NCBI GenBank assembly: GCA_017480445.1
Contig: JAFVAO010000023.1
Span: 1 to 39,201, forward strand
Length of the DNA stretch: 39,201 nucleotides
Reading direction: 5' to 3'
From: Lachnospiraceae bacterium
GTDB lineage: Bacteria > Bacillota > Clostridia > Lachnospirales > Lachnospiraceae
Both the position numbers and the translations under genes were made by a program. The notes beneath the pieces are model-generated. The model was not told the DNA's origin and searched no databases. It was given only the letters and a program-made list of their open reading frames with translations. How positions within the stretch are numbered: position 1 is the stretch's first letter; every line of letters begins with the position of its first letter. Positions 38,883 through 39,201 of the stretch are shown here, in pieces.

Positions 38883-39201
38883 CTAGCGGAACGGGTTCTT
38901 CGTCAGGATCCCCTTCGGGTCGCTGGAGGAGGATGCGGGGGTTACACTGATCAGCTTCCCCCACAGGTCATATTCGTAGCTGCCTACCAGCGTGGAGTTG
39001 CTGCTGTTGTAGATCGCGATCACATCTCCCTGACCGTTGTATGCGTAGAAGTAGGTCACGGTCGCGTTACTGCCCTGCTTGTAGGTGATGCTGACAGGCT
39101 TACCGTCTGCGTCATAGGTAAAGCTTAGGGTTTCCGCCGTTGTACCTGTGCCGGTGGTCTGGGACAACAGGAGGCCGTTGTTGTAGCGGTAAGTCGTGGT
39201 A
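38883..39201 (-). pseudogene. Truncated Rhs core, C-terminal stub (runs off the right edge)
   Basis: The frame is open to the right edge and reads as Rhs/YD repeat: YRYNNGLL, LSFTYDADGKPVSITYKQGS, then VTYFYAYNGQGDVIAIYNSSNSTLVGSYEYDLWGKLISV. It ends at GILTKNPFR followed directly by TAG. In complete Rhs proteins this point continues with the RYRGYYYD-type end of the core and then a variable toxin. Here the toxin and the last core segment are gone, and the sequence beyond the stop is unrelated AT-rich DNA (38701-38882, no gene seen). It is probably the leftover of a recombination or displaced-toxin event. A complete upstream part may lie outside the window. Confidence 0.82.

Overview
The window looks like chromosomal DNA from a gut-type Bacillota, most likely a Lachnospiraceae member. 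Three things point there: Shine-Dalgarno sites close to AAAGGAG before most genes, a moderately GC-rich gene body with AT-rich spacers, and families typical of that group (DUF1848, DUF2975 with a small XRE regulator and a DUF4153-type protein, DUF5808, an MMPL pump with a DG-repeat lipoprotein, an SH3/NlpC-P60 wall hydrolase). The taxon is inferred; there is no rRNA gene here.

Layout. 1-1506: the end of a glycine-rich, toxin-like membrane protein, then a GNAT acetyltransferase with a structured leader. 1504-4571 (minus): a DUF2975 / XRE regulator / DUF4153 membrane operon behind a promoter that carries two phased palindromes. 4576-8478 (minus): tatD, a cupin, a chemotaxis receptor and DUF1848. 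8510-8878: palindromic repeat A1 and tRNA-Lys. 8943-14023 (minus): a GH3 beta-glycosidase, a DUF5808 membrane protein and an RlmI-like rRNA methyltransferase. 14109-14905 (plus): tRNA-Pro and a small protein resembling the phage Acb2/Tad1 hairpin family. 14910-18330 (minus): an AI-2E-type exporter, an RluA-type pseudouridine synthase and an RsmF-like methyltransferase. 18473-20006 (plus): repeat B1 and a secreted GH5 endoglucanase. 20034-22235 (minus): a two-component system. 22381-27359: an MMPL exporter and DG-repeat lipoprotein, divergent from a TetR regulator. 27361-28495: repeats B2 and A2, then mtnN. 28542-32584 (minus): GtrA, a 2-hydroxyacid dehydrogenase, pgi and a repeat-tailed membrane protein. 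32739-36244 (plus): murG and an NlpC/P60 wall protein. 36320-39201 (minus): an AT-rich stretch of decayed genes (a small ORF with an in-frame stop, intact DUF6429, an AlbA_2-type gene with an internal deletion), ending in a truncated Rhs core that leaves the window.

Functional themes are plant-polysaccharide use (GH3, GH5), cell-wall synthesis and remodelling (murG, NlpC/P60), rRNA modification (three enzymes), and envelope sensing and efflux. The clearest regulatory reading is at 26604-26675. There one palindrome holds the -35 boxes of both divergent promoters, with a second operator copy downstream of the pump promoter.

The most unusual material is threefold. Two families of MITE-like palindromic repeats (A and B) each occur with and without an extra internal hairpin arm, and they sit together before mtnN. 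A chromosomal protein resembles a phage cyclic-nucleotide sponge. The GNAT leader has a possible 11-codon peptide and mutually exclusive stems. No CRISPR array, integrase or complete mobile element was seen.
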